From Promethearchaeota archaeon (GTDB lineage: Archaea > Asgardarchaeota > Lokiarchaeia > Sigyniarchaeales > SOKP01): DNA of 43,261 bases. This document shows, one piece after another, positions 9,056 through 18,734 of this stretch. Under the pieces are notes generated by a model. The model was not told the DNA's origin and ran no database searches. It saw only the letters and a program-made list of their open reading frames with translations. The stretch covers positions 1-43,261 of the forward strand of contig JAEOTA010000079.1 of assembly GCA_016840085.1 (NCBI GenBank). Reading direction: 5' to 3'. A program made the translations under genes and the position numbers. How positions within the stretch are numbered: position 1 is the stretch's first letter; every line of letters starts with the position of its first letter.

Positions 9056-9853
9056 ATGCCATATTTTAATAACGATGGAATTAAAATATATTATGAAATT
9101 GAAGGAGAAGGCTCACCAATATTAATGATTCATGGGTTTGCTTCAAGTCTAGAAGGAAATTGGAAACAAACAAATTGGGTAAATTTCTTAAAAGATGATT
9201 ATCAATTGATTCTTATAGATTGTCGTGGTCATGGTAAAAGCGATAAACCAACAGATCCTGCCCAATATGGACCAAAAATGGTTGATGATATAATTAAATT
9301 ATTAGAGTATTTATCAATCGAAAAAGCTAATTTCTTCGGGTATTCTATGGGATCGAGATTAACTCTCAATGTATTATTAAGTAACCCACAGCTTTTTAAG
9401 TGTGCCATTCTTGGAGGTTTTGTACTTTTAATTCCTAATGAGGAAGAAAGGTCTATATCAGATAAACAAACACTCCAAATAATTGAAGCCTTAAAAACAA
9501 CCAATAAAGATCAAATTAAAAATCCAGTTGCTTTACGGTTTCGATTATTCGCAGAATCAACTAAAGCAGATTTAAATGCTTTAGCTGCCGTTATGACTGC
9601 TGGTCTTCAGGTTCAAGAAAATTCATTCCAAGATCCTGCCCAATTGAAAGAAAGATTGAAAAAAATTAATGTACCTGTTATGAGTGTAGTCGGTTCTGAT
9701 GATTTTATTCCAGGAGATAAGACCCTGATTGCTCAATTAGTTCCTGATGCGTGTCACTTTCAGATTCAAGGTAAAGATCATCTAACTGTAGTTCCCGATC
9801 CTAAGTTTAAAATGATTGTTAAAGCATTCTTGGATTATGTAAATCGAAGATAA
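9056..9853 (+). CDS. Alpha/beta-fold hydrolase
   Basis: 265 residues with a standard alpha/beta hydrolase core: oxyanion segment HGFASS, nucleophile elbow GYSMG with Ser97, the acid in VGSDDFIPG (near 217) and a late His in GKDHLT (near 242). A GAGGAAG ribosome binding site precedes the ATG. Probably a cytosolic esterase or a related C-C or ester-bond hydrolase. Neighbouring genes do not reveal the substrate, though a second alpha/beta hydrolase and a fatty-acid-CoA ligase lie just downstream. Confidence 0.88.
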   Translation: MPYFNNDGIKIYYEIEGEGSPILMIHGFASSLEGNWKQTNWVNFLKDDYQLILIDCRGHGKSDKPTDPAQYGPKMVDDIIKLLEYLSIEKANFFGYSMGSRLTLNVLLSNPQLFKCAILGGFVLLIPNEEERSISDKQTLQIIEALKTTNKDQIKNPVALRFRLFAESTKADLNALAAVMTAGLQVQENSFQDPAQLKERLKKINVPVMSVVGSDDFIPGDKTLIAQLVPDACHFQIQGKDHLTVVPDPKFKMIVKAFLDYVNRR

Positions 9854-10022
9854 TTAATTTGTTGGATAAAAAGATACATTATTTCTTACTTTTTTTCTAA
9901 TATAATTAGTAAAGCTAAACCAAAATTATTCACTTCTAAAATTTTTTTTCCAATACCTATTCCAAAAACTTTAATTACTAGAGGTTCTTATCGTTTCAAC
10001 ATTAGATTTACTTCAATCAAAG

Positions 10023-10916
10023 ATGAATTATATGAAATCAATGGATAAAGCATCTCAGACTATAACTTTAAAGGATGGGCGGAAATTCGGTTATGGGGAA
10101 TTTGGTGATTCAAAAGGTAAACCAATTTTCCATTTTCATGGCTATGTAGGATCTCGTTTAGAAGGAAAGATGCTTGAGGATAAAGCACTTCAACATGGTG
10201 TTCGAATAATATCAGTTGATCGACCAGGGATTGGACTTTCAGATTTTAAGCCTAAACGTACGCTTCTAGAATTTCCAGATGATATTGTGGAACTTGCTGA
10301 TGCTTTAGGTTTCGACGGATTTGTTGTAGAGGGAATATCAGGAGGAGGACCATATGCTTTGGCATGTGCTTATAAAATACCAGATCGCCTAATAAGATGC
10401 GGGGTAATTGCTGGAATGGGGCCTATTGAGCTGGGTACAAAAGGAATGATGAGGAGCAATAGAATAGAATTCTTTTTAATTAAACGGTTCTTTTGGTTAT
10501 TCAAAATCCTTATAAAAAGTCAAGGAAAGGTATTTACCAATCCTGAAAAGGTTAAAAAAGCATTTCAAAAAAGCGCAAATAAATTACCTGAGCCTGATAA
10601 AAAATTACTTTTAGATCCTGAGTTTCAAAATCTAATGATAGAAGAAGTTGCTGAAGCATTTCGTCAGGGTCCAAAAGGACCAGCATATGAAGGTAAAATC
10701 TATGTTAAACAATGGGGATTTAATTTAGAAGATATTTCACGTGACCTGAAGGTGTATTTATGGCATGGTGAATTAGATGTAAATGTTCCTATAACTATGG
10801 GGCGTACCATGTGCAACGCAATACCTAACTGTGAGGGAAAGATTTATCCAAATGAAGCACATCTCTCCGTAGCAATTAATAATATAGACGAGATATTGAC
10901 AACATTAGTAAAATAA
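10023..10916 (+). CDS. Alpha/beta-fold hydrolase
   Basis: 297 residues, distinct from the hydrolase before it. The nucleophile elbow is GISGGG with Ser106; HFHGYVGSR supplies the oxyanion hole, WHGELDVNVPI the acid and NEAHLSV the catalytic His. The first Met (MNYMKSMDK) is used, but two further Met within seven codons are equally possible. The 168 bp upstream hold no gene and are A/T-rich. It is convergent with the frameshifted acyl-CoA ligase gene. Confidence 0.87.
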   Translation: MNYMKSMDKASQTITLKDGRKFGYGEFGDSKGKPIFHFHGYVGSRLEGKMLEDKALQHGVRIISVDRPGIGLSDFKPKRTLLEFPDDIVELADALGFDGFVVEGISGGGPYALACAYKIPDRLIRCGVIAGMGPIELGTKGMMRSNRIEFFLIKRFFWLFKILIKSQGKVFTNPEKVKKAFQKSANKLPEPDKKLLLDPEFQNLMIEEVAEAFRQGPKGPAYEGKIYVKQWGFNLEDISRDLKVYLWHGELDVNVPITMGRTMCNAIPNCEGKIYPNEAHLSVAINNIDEILTTLVK

Positions 10917-11005
10917 AAGATTGGGATATTTTTTTTAAAACTATTAGCAAAATGTAATAATATTATAAACAATTATAGAAGTGGGAATAATCAGAAGAAT
11001 CAAAT

Positions 11006-12876
11006 TTAAAATCTATATTTTCCATTATTAATCCCATCAAAGATTTCTTTAGTTAATTCAGCATATTCAGAAGTACCCGGTAAAAGTACAAATAAGGGGT
11101 CTTCGATTTTATTAGGATCAAAGCCTTCTTTTTTCATATCAATTTTTTGGATTTTAAGAGTCGCTGTTGTTTCAATTTCCTTTCGAAAGCGTATAAACTT
11201 AGGGACCGCATATTCTGGTAAATATTCCTGTAAATAACTTAAAAAACTCGAAAGTTCAAATTTCTTAATATCAGAGTCTCCAATAACGATTGAAGCCATT
11301 CCAGCACGCCCTTCTGTATTTGGAATCAATACTTCATATACGGCACAAATTTCTACTTGTTCAAAATTGTTGATAACAGTTTCAACTTCTTCTGTAGATA
11401 CATTTTCTCCTTTCCACCTGAAAGTATCACCAAGTCTATCCACAAATTGAGCATGACTATGGCCAATATCGCGTAAAAGATCTCCTGTGTTAAGATACAT
11501 ATCTCCCTCTTCAAAAACATTGCGAAAGATTTTCTTTTCATCTGCTCTTTTGTCTTTATACATATAAAAAGTATCAGGTTCAACTTGACCCAATAATAAA
11601 CCTGCTTCTCCAGGTTCAGCTCTAATTAAAAATCCATTCTCATCATGTATGGGTTCATCAGTATCGATATCATATTTAACAATAGCATAAAGACCAATAC
11701 AAAAGCCAACAGTACAATCTCTATTAAATATATTAGCAAAATTTGGATTAAATCTTTCTGTAGCACCATAAAACTCACAAATTCTACGGATTCCGAAACG
11801 TTTTTTAAAATCTTTCCATATATCAGGACGAAGTCCGTTTCCTACACACTTTTTCACTGGATTCTTTTTATCATCTTTCTTTGGGGGCTGGTTAAATAAA
11901 TACCTACATATCTCTCCAATATAATTAAAACAAGTAGCTTTGAATTTTCTTGTATCTTTCCAGAAATTACTAGCGCTAAATTTTCTCCTAATAGCTTTAG
12001 TGGAGCCATATCTTAAGGCTGCAGCATATGCTACATTAATTGCGTTTGAATGAAAGAGTGGTGTTGTAATATACATTACATCTTTTTTTTTCATACCAAA
12101 AACAATATCACCCCAATAATAACCAGCACCAACTGTATGTCCATTGGTTATTATCGCGGCTTTAGGTAAACCTGTTGTACCACTAGTAAATATATAAGCA
12201 TAAGGATCTCTTGCCTCTATTTCTACTGAAGTTGGGGGATTTTTAATATCCTCATTTTTAACTTCTTCAAAGAGGTTAATGAATCCTTTTGGCATATTTT
12301 TTTCACATTTTTAGGTAGAAAGTAGAGATTACGGGCTTGATCTTCTGTTATTTCAAGTTTAGATTTAACCTCTTCAAAAGCATCAATAAGTTCTTCACCT
12401 ATTATAAAAACCTTCCCAGGAGCATGTTTTATACTATGAGTAAATGGGTCCTGTCTTTGATTTGTATTTATCAATGAAGATATCACACCAATTTTAGCCA
12501 TTGCGACAATTATAAATAATATCTCAGGACGGTTTTCCAAGTAAACAATAGCAACATCTCCTTTCTTTAAACCAACTTTATTAAGGAAATAATTAGCATA
12601 CCGATTAATCCATTCATTATATTCTTTATAGGTATACTTAATATCTTCATACAATATCGCAATATGCTTAGGTTGCTTTTCCGCAAATTTTTCTGTCCAC
12701 ACTCCAATAGAATCTTTATCTTCAGGTTTTCTATCTAAATTTATTTCTACAGCTTTACGAATTTTTCTTCGTCGTGGAAGAACATATAACCGTCCCATTA
12801 GATAATCTTTTTTTGTTATGAGATATGAATTTTTTTTATTTAGAGTTTTTGGCAAGATAATCTCTCTTTTTCTCAA
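11006..12876 (-). pseudogene. Long-chain acyl-CoA synthetase / fatty-acid transport protein-like ligase, frameshifted
   Basis: Two minus-strand frames overlap: 12876-12223 gives the N-terminal 190 or so residues (LTYKEYN-type start of the ANL fold: KYTYKEYNEWINRYANYF) and 12295-11006 gives the rest, beginning MPKGFINLFEEV. The AMP-binding motif YIFTSGTTGLPKAA, the FYGATER motif and the LNTGDLLRD hinge region are intact. The frames join if one base is added to the T7 run at 12297-12303, giving about 623 residues, the normal length of the FATP/very-long-chain acyl-CoA synthetase group. The enzyme would activate fatty acids to acyl-CoA with ATP. Either a recent homopolymer mutation or a sequencing error; both halves are otherwise well preserved. 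Confidence 0.87.
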
Positions 12877-13026
12877 GTTTTAATAGATAAATAATGGTCT
12901 GAAAAGAAATTTTAATTCAAAAAATTAATACTATGATTAATTTTCTTGCCTTATAAAATTATAATTGGCGTATACTATTTTGTCAATAGACCTAATATGT
13001 AAGAGGAAAATTATTAAAAAATAGAA

Positions 13027-14211
13027 TTACTCTTCTTTATCTCTTTCAAAATGTTTTGCTTCTTCAAACATTTGCTTTTCCCATTCAAACGCCTTTTTTT
13101 CTTCTTCGAATTGTTGTTTTTTCCGATTAAATGCTTCCTTTGCTTCTTCAAGTTTTTGTTGCTCTTGCCAATATTTTTCTTTTTCTTTTTCAAATTCCAG
13201 TTTCTCCTGTTTAAATACTTCTTTTTCTTTATTGAACTTTAATTTATCCTCCCTTAACTTCTCTCTTTCCTCAATTTCAGATTCTAACCTTACTTTTTGA
13301 TTTATTTCATCTTCTACTTTTTCTCTTTCAAATTGTTTTGCTTCTTCAAACATCTGCTTTTCCCACTCAAATGCTTCTTGTGCTTCTTCAAATCCCCGTT
13401 TTTCTTGTGTAAATTTTACTTTTTCTTCTTCGAATTTTTGCTTTTCCTTATCAACTCTCTTTTTTTTTTCAATTTCAGGTCTCTTTAATTCTATTCCTAT
13501 ACTTTCTTTTATTGTATCTTCTATGATTTTTCTTTGCTTAATATCTCTTATATCTTCAAATTTTTCAACCTCTATCATCTGAGAGGTTTCTTGTTTTATT
13601 TTATCCTGCAATATGTCAATAAACTTTTCTTCTTCTCGTATTATTAAATTTAAATTAATTTGCCGAGCTAAGTCGATGATTTCCGTTGCTGTTTGAATTG
13701 CTTCTTTATATTCCTCTTTAGTATAATGATCTTGTTTCTTTTTTTTCAAATTTTCTATTTGATTGCTCAAATGTTCTTTAGAGTGTATTTTATTTTGTAT
13801 TTCAGTGATGAAATATTTTTCTTCATTTACAATAAGTTTTAGATTATTCTTGATGGCCATATTTATTATTTTTTTACTGAGCTCAATGGCTTTGTCATAA
13901 TTGTTTTCATCATAATATTTTTGTTTGAGTTCTCTTAATTCTTCAATCTGTTTTTTAATTTCACTTATATTAATTTTCGGTTCTTCTATTTTTTCTTCTT
14001 TTTCAATTTGTTCACTTTCTATTAATCCCTTTCTTAATTTTGCCTCAATTACTCGACTCTCCTCTTTAGTCGCGCTGTCAATTATATCTATTTTAGAAAA
14101 AATACTGCTCTTTTTCATTTCATCTTGATCTTCTTTATTTCTTTCCATTTCTTGATTTTCTGATTTTTTCTTTTTTTCCTTTTTTTTCTCTTTTTTTTTC
14201 TTAGAACTCAA
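13027..14211 (-). CDS. Highly charged coiled-coil protein with helical repeats
   Basis: 394 residues, extremely rich in Lys and Glu. The N-terminus is a lysine stretch (SKKKKEKKKEKK). Residues about 85-210 hold two copies of a 55-residue helical repeat (KQKYYDENNYDKAIELSKKII and DHYTKEEYKEAIQTATEII), which resemble TPR-like helix pairs. The C-terminal half is a long predicted coiled coil. The block AFEWEKQMFEEAK occurs twice, and its DNA (13041-13093 and 13323-13375) is almost identical, a sign of recent internal duplication. No enzyme motif is visible; a structural or scaffold role is a guess. Proteins of this style are frequent in Asgard archaea. Confidence 0.75.
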   Translation of the reverse strand: MSSKKKKEKKKEKKKKSENQEMERNKEDQDEMKKSSIFSKIDIIDSATKEESRVIEAKLRKGLIESEQIEKEEKIEEPKINISEIKKQIEELRELKQKYYDENNYDKAIELSKKIINMAIKNNLKLIVNEEKYFITEIQNKIHSKEHLSNQIENLKKKKQDHYTKEEYKEAIQTATEIIDLARQINLNLIIREEEKFIDILQDKIKQETSQMIEVEKFEDIRDIKQRKIIEDTIKESIGIELKRPEIEKKKRVDKEKQKFEEEKVKFTQEKRGFEEAQEAFEWEKQMFEEAKQFEREKVEDEINQKVRLESEIEEREKLREDKLKFNKEKEVFKQEKLEFEKEKEKYWQEQQKLEEAKEAFNRKKQQFEEEKKAFEWEKQMFEEAKHFERDKEE

Positions 14212-14479
14212 ACTTTATTATCATTCCATTATTTTTTTGATTTTCAATTTTTAAAATACAGCACTCTATCTAGAAAAAGAATTTGAATAAAAATATTACT
14301 TATTGAAGATTGAAGCTATCAAATTAAAATTATTGAAAGTAGATATCTTATTCATGAAGCAATTCTTTTATTTAAAAATAAAACTGATAGACCTAAAAAT
14401 TCTAGTATAAAAAGTAATATATTTCCAGGAAACACCAATATCTTCCCGATCCAGAGTATTCTTTTTTTTTAAAACTACT

Positions 14480-15430
14480 TTAGATTCCATCCCAGTGAAT
14501 CCGTAATTCATTGCATTTACTGAAAAGATCTAATGCATTGAAGGGCGCATCCCAAGGCTCTACATTCCGGAATTCTCGATAGGCCCTGTTAACATTAAAG
14601 AATAATCGCTCTGGCTCGGTCCAATCAGTATAAGGTCCGAGATTGATCTTTTTCGATGCCTCAAGAGGATCGAGTCCCTCATTAAAGAAACGCTTGGCCT
14701 CAGAATATACAAACTCGAAATAAGCCCGTAACTCCTTCACTTCATTGACGCCACAGAGAGGACCATGCCCTGAAACAATAACCTCGGGCTCAAAGGATAA
14801 CACAAGATCTAACGCTTCAATCCACTTATCATGCGTGCCTTCCCAACCGATTGGTGTGCATTTCCAGAAGACAATATCGCCAGCAAAAATGACTTTATGT
14901 TCGGGGAGATACACGATTATATCCCCAGAAGTGTGTGCTGGGCCAACATAAATAAGTTGGCAGGGGTAGCCATCAAGTTCAAGATCAAACCTATCTTCGA
15001 TTAAATGATTTGGCAACGTAAGCTCAATTCCCGAAAAGTCAAACTGACTTAATCCCACTACAAATTGTTTCATTCCAGGTGGAAAAACCTCAGGATTTTG
15101 TATCCATTTCTGGAATAACCCCGGCAAATTACGCTTTTTTTCTTTTTCTATTTCTTCAGCACAGAGGCGATGTGCAATAATCTCAGAGTCTTGGAAAAGT
15201 TGATTACCCCAAGTATGATCACCATTGTGATGGGTATTCACGAGTCGTCGTGCTGGAGTAGGTGATATTGTTTTATAGAGCTCGATCATCTGCTTTGTAC
15301 GGTTCAAATCGTAAAAGGTATCAATAGCCAACCCTCCACCAAGATTCACGAACCCTGCGTTATTCCATCCAATTCCTCTGTCCTCCTGTAAGCAGGCATA
15401 TACGTCCTTTGCTATTTCTTTTAGTTCCAT
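14480..15430 (-). CDS. Metallo-beta-lactamase-fold hydrolase (THHNGDH variant)
   Basis: 316 residues. The MBL metal site is seen as NTHHNGDHTWGN, in which the usual third-position His of HxHxDH is Asn, then PAHTSGD, FAGDIVFW and VSGHGP for the later ligands. This NGDH variant occurs in a subgroup of MBL-fold hydrolases whose substrates are mostly unknown. An AGAGGAT ribosome binding site lies 5 bases before the ATG. Two lines of this gene count 43-45% GC, against 27% in a line of the adjacent coiled-coil gene, and its codons are less A/T-biased, which suggests acquisition from another genome. The 268 bp between it and the coiled-coil gene hold no gene. Confidence 0.88.
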   Translation of the reverse strand: MELKEIAKDVYACLQEDRGIGWNNAGFVNLGGGLAIDTFYDLNRTKQMIELYKTISPTPARRLVNTHHNGDHTWGNQLFQDSEIIAHRLCAEEIEKEKKRNLPGLFQKWIQNPEVFPPGMKQFVVGLSQFDFSGIELTLPNHLIEDRFDLELDGYPCQLIYVGPAHTSGDIIVYLPEHKVIFAGDIVFWKCTPIGWEGTHDKWIEALDLVLSFEPEVIVSGHGPLCGVNEVKELRAYFEFVYSEAKRFFNEGLDPLEASKKINLGPYTDWTEPERLFFNVNRAYREFRNVEPWDAPFNALDLFSKCNELRIHWDGI

Positions 15431-15602
15431 TATTATCCTCTTATACTTAATTTATATCTTGTTTATTAACTCTAACACTTTTTGCAATTATATTAAGAAA
15501 TTTCGTTAAGAGAAGTAGATTTCTATAATTAAAAAATCTATATATGTTAAATATCAGATTTTAGTCGAATTGAATTAAGATGATGGATATGCACGTATGG
15601 GT

Positions 15603-15815
15603 CTAAAAAGAAGAGTTTCCTTTATTTCCAGTCATGATTAATTCTTTATTTTTTTCCTTTGCTTGTATTTCTGATATTTCTATAGCCTCAATGATTCTTT
15701 TATTTAATTCATCTAAGGATTTCGCTTGTGTATGACAACCTGGTAATTCAGGGACACTTGCAATGTAATATCCATCTTCATCCTGTTCAATGATAATATT
15801 AAACTCTTTTTTCAT
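15603..15815 (-). CDS. HicB-like antitoxin-family protein, orphan
   Basis: 70 residues with the HicB fold signature: FNIIIEQDEDGYYIASVPELPGCHTQ, then a helix SLDELNKRIIEAIE. In type II toxin-antitoxin pairs HicB neutralises the HicA RNase. No HicA-like frame (small, with a GSHI or GSHR motif) is present in the 172 bp downstream or the 445 bp upstream. The C-terminus after the helix is short, without a DNA-binding domain. An AGAGGA ribosome binding site precedes the ATG. It may be a solitary HicB, as is common in archaea, or what remains of a pair. Confidence 0.75.
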   Translation of the reverse strand: MKKEFNIIIEQDEDGYYIASVPELPGCHTQAKSLDELNKRIIEAIEISEIQAKEKNKELIMTGNKGNSSF

Positions 15816-16260
15816 TAGCTTCCTCTTATTTAATATAAAAAGTTAAAATTAATCTTATTTAATCATCTAATAGTAATATAGATTAATATTTTTATTTAAA
15901 GATGTAAAAAATATTTTAAAATAAAGAATCATCATCTTTTATTTAACTCTTACAAATATCTTTTGATATCAAGCTATTGGATTATGATTTGTTAAAACTG
16001 AACTATACATATATAAATTACTTAGATTTAATATTTTTGTTCGATATTACCCAAAAATCTCAGAATTATTAAAAAAAATCGTATTTTTTAATAGCTTATA
16101 ATATCTTTGATAATGTTATTTAATCAAAAAATTATTTAAGTAAAATTCTATAATATAACTCAACATTTAACAATAATTTAAATCATTACATTAAAAATTT
16201 TAATAAAAAACATTAAAGCTAAAAGTTAACAAATATAACATAGAGGAAATCACCCAAAAA
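15816..16260. other. 445-bp gene-free A/T-rich intergenic region
   Basis: This stretch separates the divergent HicB-like gene and the second dehydratase/activase operon. It is very A/T-rich, with many TATA-like stretches and no convincing open frame, RNA gene or repeat. It presumably holds the promoters of both directions, but base composition makes any single TATA box call unsafe. An AGAGGAAAT segment 12-20 bases before the ATG at 16261 may be the ribosome binding site of that gene. Confidence 0.5.
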
Positions 16261-17451
16261 ATGATAATCTCGTTCCCAAATATGGGACCCAATTGGGTTG
16301 CGTTTAAAACATTGTTTGAAACCTTAGATCCATCGATTAAAGTAGTAGTGCCCGATCCTACCAATCGTGAGGCAATCAAAATCGGCGTAAAATATAGTCC
16401 GGAATTTGTGTGTTTTCCATTTAAAGCCACTTTGGGAGATTTTGTAAATGCAATTAAAAAGGGTGCTGATACTTTAGTGATGGCTATAGATTGCGGACCA
16501 TGTCGTTTCGGATTTTATCACGCAGTTCAAGAAAGGCTCCTTCATGATATGGGATATAAAAATGTGAGAGTAATCCCTTTAGACCAGGCAGATCTCTTGG
16601 AATTTCACTGGGTCAAAACTCTCCAAGAAGTTAGTGATATAAGCGGTCTTTTTGCATATCCTCGGTATTTAAAAGCAGTGATCTTTTTCTTGAAAAAAGC
16701 TAAGTTCTTACATGATATTCAGACTGCTGAAGGGTTATTCCGCGCATATGAACGAAATCAAGGAGATACTACCCGTGTATTAAATAACTTATTAAATAAA
16801 CTTGATCAAACTAATACTCTTACAGAATTACGTAATTTTAAGAATGTCATTAAAGAAGACTTTAATTCAATTGATGTTGACAAAACAAGAACTCCTCTAC
16901 GGGTTGCAATATTTGGTGAAATTCATATTAGTTTAGAGCCATATGTTAATGTGGATATTCGTAGAAAACTTGGAGAATTAGGAGTTGAAGTTCACCAAAA
17001 TTTAAGCCTTAAAGATTGGGTTTATCATAAATTTCACCTTAATTTTCACCGTAAGTGGCTTGAACATTTAGCACATCCGTATATGCCAATGGATATTGGA
17101 GGAGAATGCTTATGGGTAATTGGTGAATATATAGATAGAGCCCAAAGTGGTTTTAGTGGGGCGACCCATATATACCCCTTCACGTGCATGCCCGAAGTGA
17201 CTGCCAGGACAATTATAACTAATAAATTAAAGAAAATGTACGATCTCCCCATAATATTTTTCTCTTTTGATGAGCAAACTGGAATAGAAGGAATGCGTAC
17301 GCGCCTCGAAGCATTTGTTGATCTAATGAATTCAAGACGCAACCATAAATTAAAGACTGAAAAATTTTCCCTTGAAAAAGAAAAGAAGAGTTTTTATGAA
17401 TCAAATGGATCCCATTTTTTTCATGAATGTGTTGAATTATTGCTAACATAA
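16261..17451 (+). CDS. CoA-dehydratase-related (HgdB/COG3581-like) iron-sulfur protein, first gene of second system
   Basis: 396 residues. Conserved cysteines in the family positions are Cys51 (VCFPFK), Cys78 and Cys81 (DCGPCRFG), likely ligands of a [4Fe-4S] or double-cubane-type cluster. A later GGECLW adds another Cys. It lies 15 bp before a single-domain activase and is the probable electron acceptor of that ATPase. Compared with the dehydratase-like subunit at 4920 it is shorter and keeps the more typical GPCRFG form. The product is called a CoA protein activase or uncharacterised dehydratase subunit in related genomes; the substrate is unknown. Confidence 0.86.
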   Translation: MIISFPNMGPNWVAFKTLFETLDPSIKVVVPDPTNREAIKIGVKYSPEFVCFPFKATLGDFVNAIKKGADTLVMAIDCGPCRFGFYHAVQERLLHDMGYKNVRVIPLDQADLLEFHWVKTLQEVSDISGLFAYPRYLKAVIFFLKKAKFLHDIQTAEGLFRAYERNQGDTTRVLNNLLNKLDQTNTLTELRNFKNVIKEDFNSIDVDKTRTPLRVAIFGEIHISLEPYVNVDIRRKLGELGVEVHQNLSLKDWVYHKFHLNFHRKWLEHLAHPYMPMDIGGECLWVIGEYIDRAQSGFSGATHIYPFTCMPEVTARTIITNKLKKMYDLPIIFFSFDEQTGIEGMRTRLEAFVDLMNSRRNHKLKTEKFSLEKEKKSFYESNGSHFFHECVELLLT

Positions 17452-17466
17452 TAAAATTGTGATTAA

Positions 17467-18504
17467 ATGGTACAGGTACAAGTGTCAGAAGCTGACAAGG
17501 TTATAAGTGACGATGGAAAGCAGGATGCTTTTCTTGGAATTGATATTGGGAGTGTAACCTGTAAATTTGTGTTGATGGATAGAGATGGGAATGTTCTGAG
17601 TTCTGTTTTCTTACGTAATCGGGGCTCTCCGATAGAATCGGCTAAAGCTGGGATGGCAGAATTAAGGGAAAATATTGAGCAGAGTGATGAATTACAAGAA
17701 TATGCAATACGCAGTTGTGGAACGACAGGTTCGGCAAGATATTTAACGAAAGCGGTAGTTGGAGGAGATCTTGCTAAAACAGAGATTATTGCCCATGCTG
17801 TAGCTACACAATCTATAATTCCAGATGTAAGAACTATTTTAGAAATCGGGGGACAGGACTCAAAAATAATAATTCTTCGAGATGGTATTATTATAGATTT
17901 TGCGATGAATTCTGTATGTGCTGCGGGAACAGGTTCTTTCCTTGATCATCAAGCTGCGAGACTTGGAATCCCAATCGAAGATTTTGGTGATTATGCGATA
18001 AAGTCCAAAAATCCGGTAAGTATTGCAGGAAGATGTACTGTATTTGCCGAATCTGATATGATCCATAAGCAGAATGCGGGTTATTCAAGAGAAGATATCA
18101 TTGCTGGGCTCTGTGATTCGTTGGTAAGAAATTATATGAATAATTTATCTAAAGGGAAGGAATTAGAGGAACCTATTGCATTTCAAGGAGGAGTCTCTTA
18201 TAATAAAGGAATTATTCAAGCATTTGAAAGGCATTTAGGTTGTAAGATTATTGTTCCTAAATATAATGTATTAATGGGGGCTTTGGGAATGGCTATCCTC
18301 GTAAGAGATTATTATATAGAACATCCAACAGAAACACTCTTCCGAGGTCTCCAGGTTGCTGAAATTGAATTTACAACAAGTGCATTCAATTGTGGTGATT
18401 GTCCAAACAATTGTGAGATTGTACAGGTCAAAATGCCTGAATTTGGGAATAAAATAATAGCACGCTGGGGCAGTAGATGCGGAAAATGGGACCAGCTAAC
18501 TTAG
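17467..18504 (+). CDS. Acyl-CoA dehydratase activase (BcrA/BadF-type ASKHA ATPase)
   Basis: 345 residues with one ASKHA domain: DIGSVTCK phosphate-binding loop at 26-33, GTTGSAR, EIGGQDSK, cluster ligands Cys151 (CAAGTG) and Cys190 (GRC), and GGVSYNKG. After the ATPase domain comes a short zinc- or cluster-type tail, CxxCxxxC at 309/312/316 plus Cys338 (SRCGKW), the same motif that in the 985-residue protein introduces the DUF2229 half. Here the protein ends at that point. It is expected to form a dimer around one [4Fe-4S] cluster and to pass ATP-energised electrons to the upstream gene product. Gap to the next gene is 17 bp. Confidence 0.9.
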   Translation: MVQVQVSEADKVISDDGKQDAFLGIDIGSVTCKFVLMDRDGNVLSSVFLRNRGSPIESAKAGMAELRENIEQSDELQEYAIRSCGTTGSARYLTKAVVGGDLAKTEIIAHAVATQSIIPDVRTILEIGGQDSKIIILRDGIIIDFAMNSVCAAGTGSFLDHQAARLGIPIEDFGDYAIKSKNPVSIAGRCTVFAESDMIHKQNAGYSREDIIAGLCDSLVRNYMNNLSKGKELEEPIAFQGGVSYNKGIIQAFERHLGCKIIVPKYNVLMGALGMAILVRDYYIEHPTETLFRGLQVAEIEFTTSAFNCGDCPNNCEIVQVKMPEFGNKIIARWGSRCGKWDQLT

Positions 18505-18521
18505 AAGGTGTATAAAGGAAA

Positions 18522-18716
18522 ATGGCAGAATTTTTAAAACAAATAAAAGAGTTGGGTGAAGAGGTTTTTGAGACTCTACAACATAAGACGAAGTTATCGA
18601 CAATTTTTGACCTTTTTTTAGAAAAGGTTATTCCTACATTTGTATCCGAAAAGGATTTAAAAGAGTATTATGAAAAAAGAACGGAAGAAGTTGATGATTT
18701 TATAGATAAATTATAA
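18522..18716 (+). CDS. Small helical operon protein
   Basis: 64 residues, acidic and predicted mostly helical (FLKQIKELGEEVFETL ... VSEKDLKEYYEKRTEEVDDF). It has a good AAAGGA ribosome binding site and sits 17 bp after the activase and 18 bp before the acyltransferase-like gene, all in one direction, so it is very likely translated. No family is recognised. A small accessory or assembly subunit of the dehydratase/activase system is an inference from position only. Confidence 0.65.
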   Translation: MAEFLKQIKELGEEVFETLQHKTKLSTIFDLFLEKVIPTFVSEKDLKEYYEKRTEEVDDFIDKL

Positions 18717-18734
18717 TAAGAGGTAATAAAAAAA

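Noticed and set aside
13021..13400. Direct DNA repeats considered as a CRISPR-like or mobile-element repeat
   Set aside because: The repeats lie in frame inside one coiled-coil gene and encode the same heptad-like residues; spacing and number do not fit an array.
13051..13488. Phe/Leu-rich small frames on the plus strand opposite the coiled-coil gene
   Set aside because: They are the antisense reading of Lys/Glu-rich codons (TTC/TTT from GAA/AAA), have no ribosome binding site and no membrane-protein logic beyond composition.
15816..16260. Search for a HicA gene, tRNA or small RNA in the longest gene-free stretch
   Set aside because: No GC-richer folded segment, no tRNA-like TTCGA arm and no frame with toxin features was seen.
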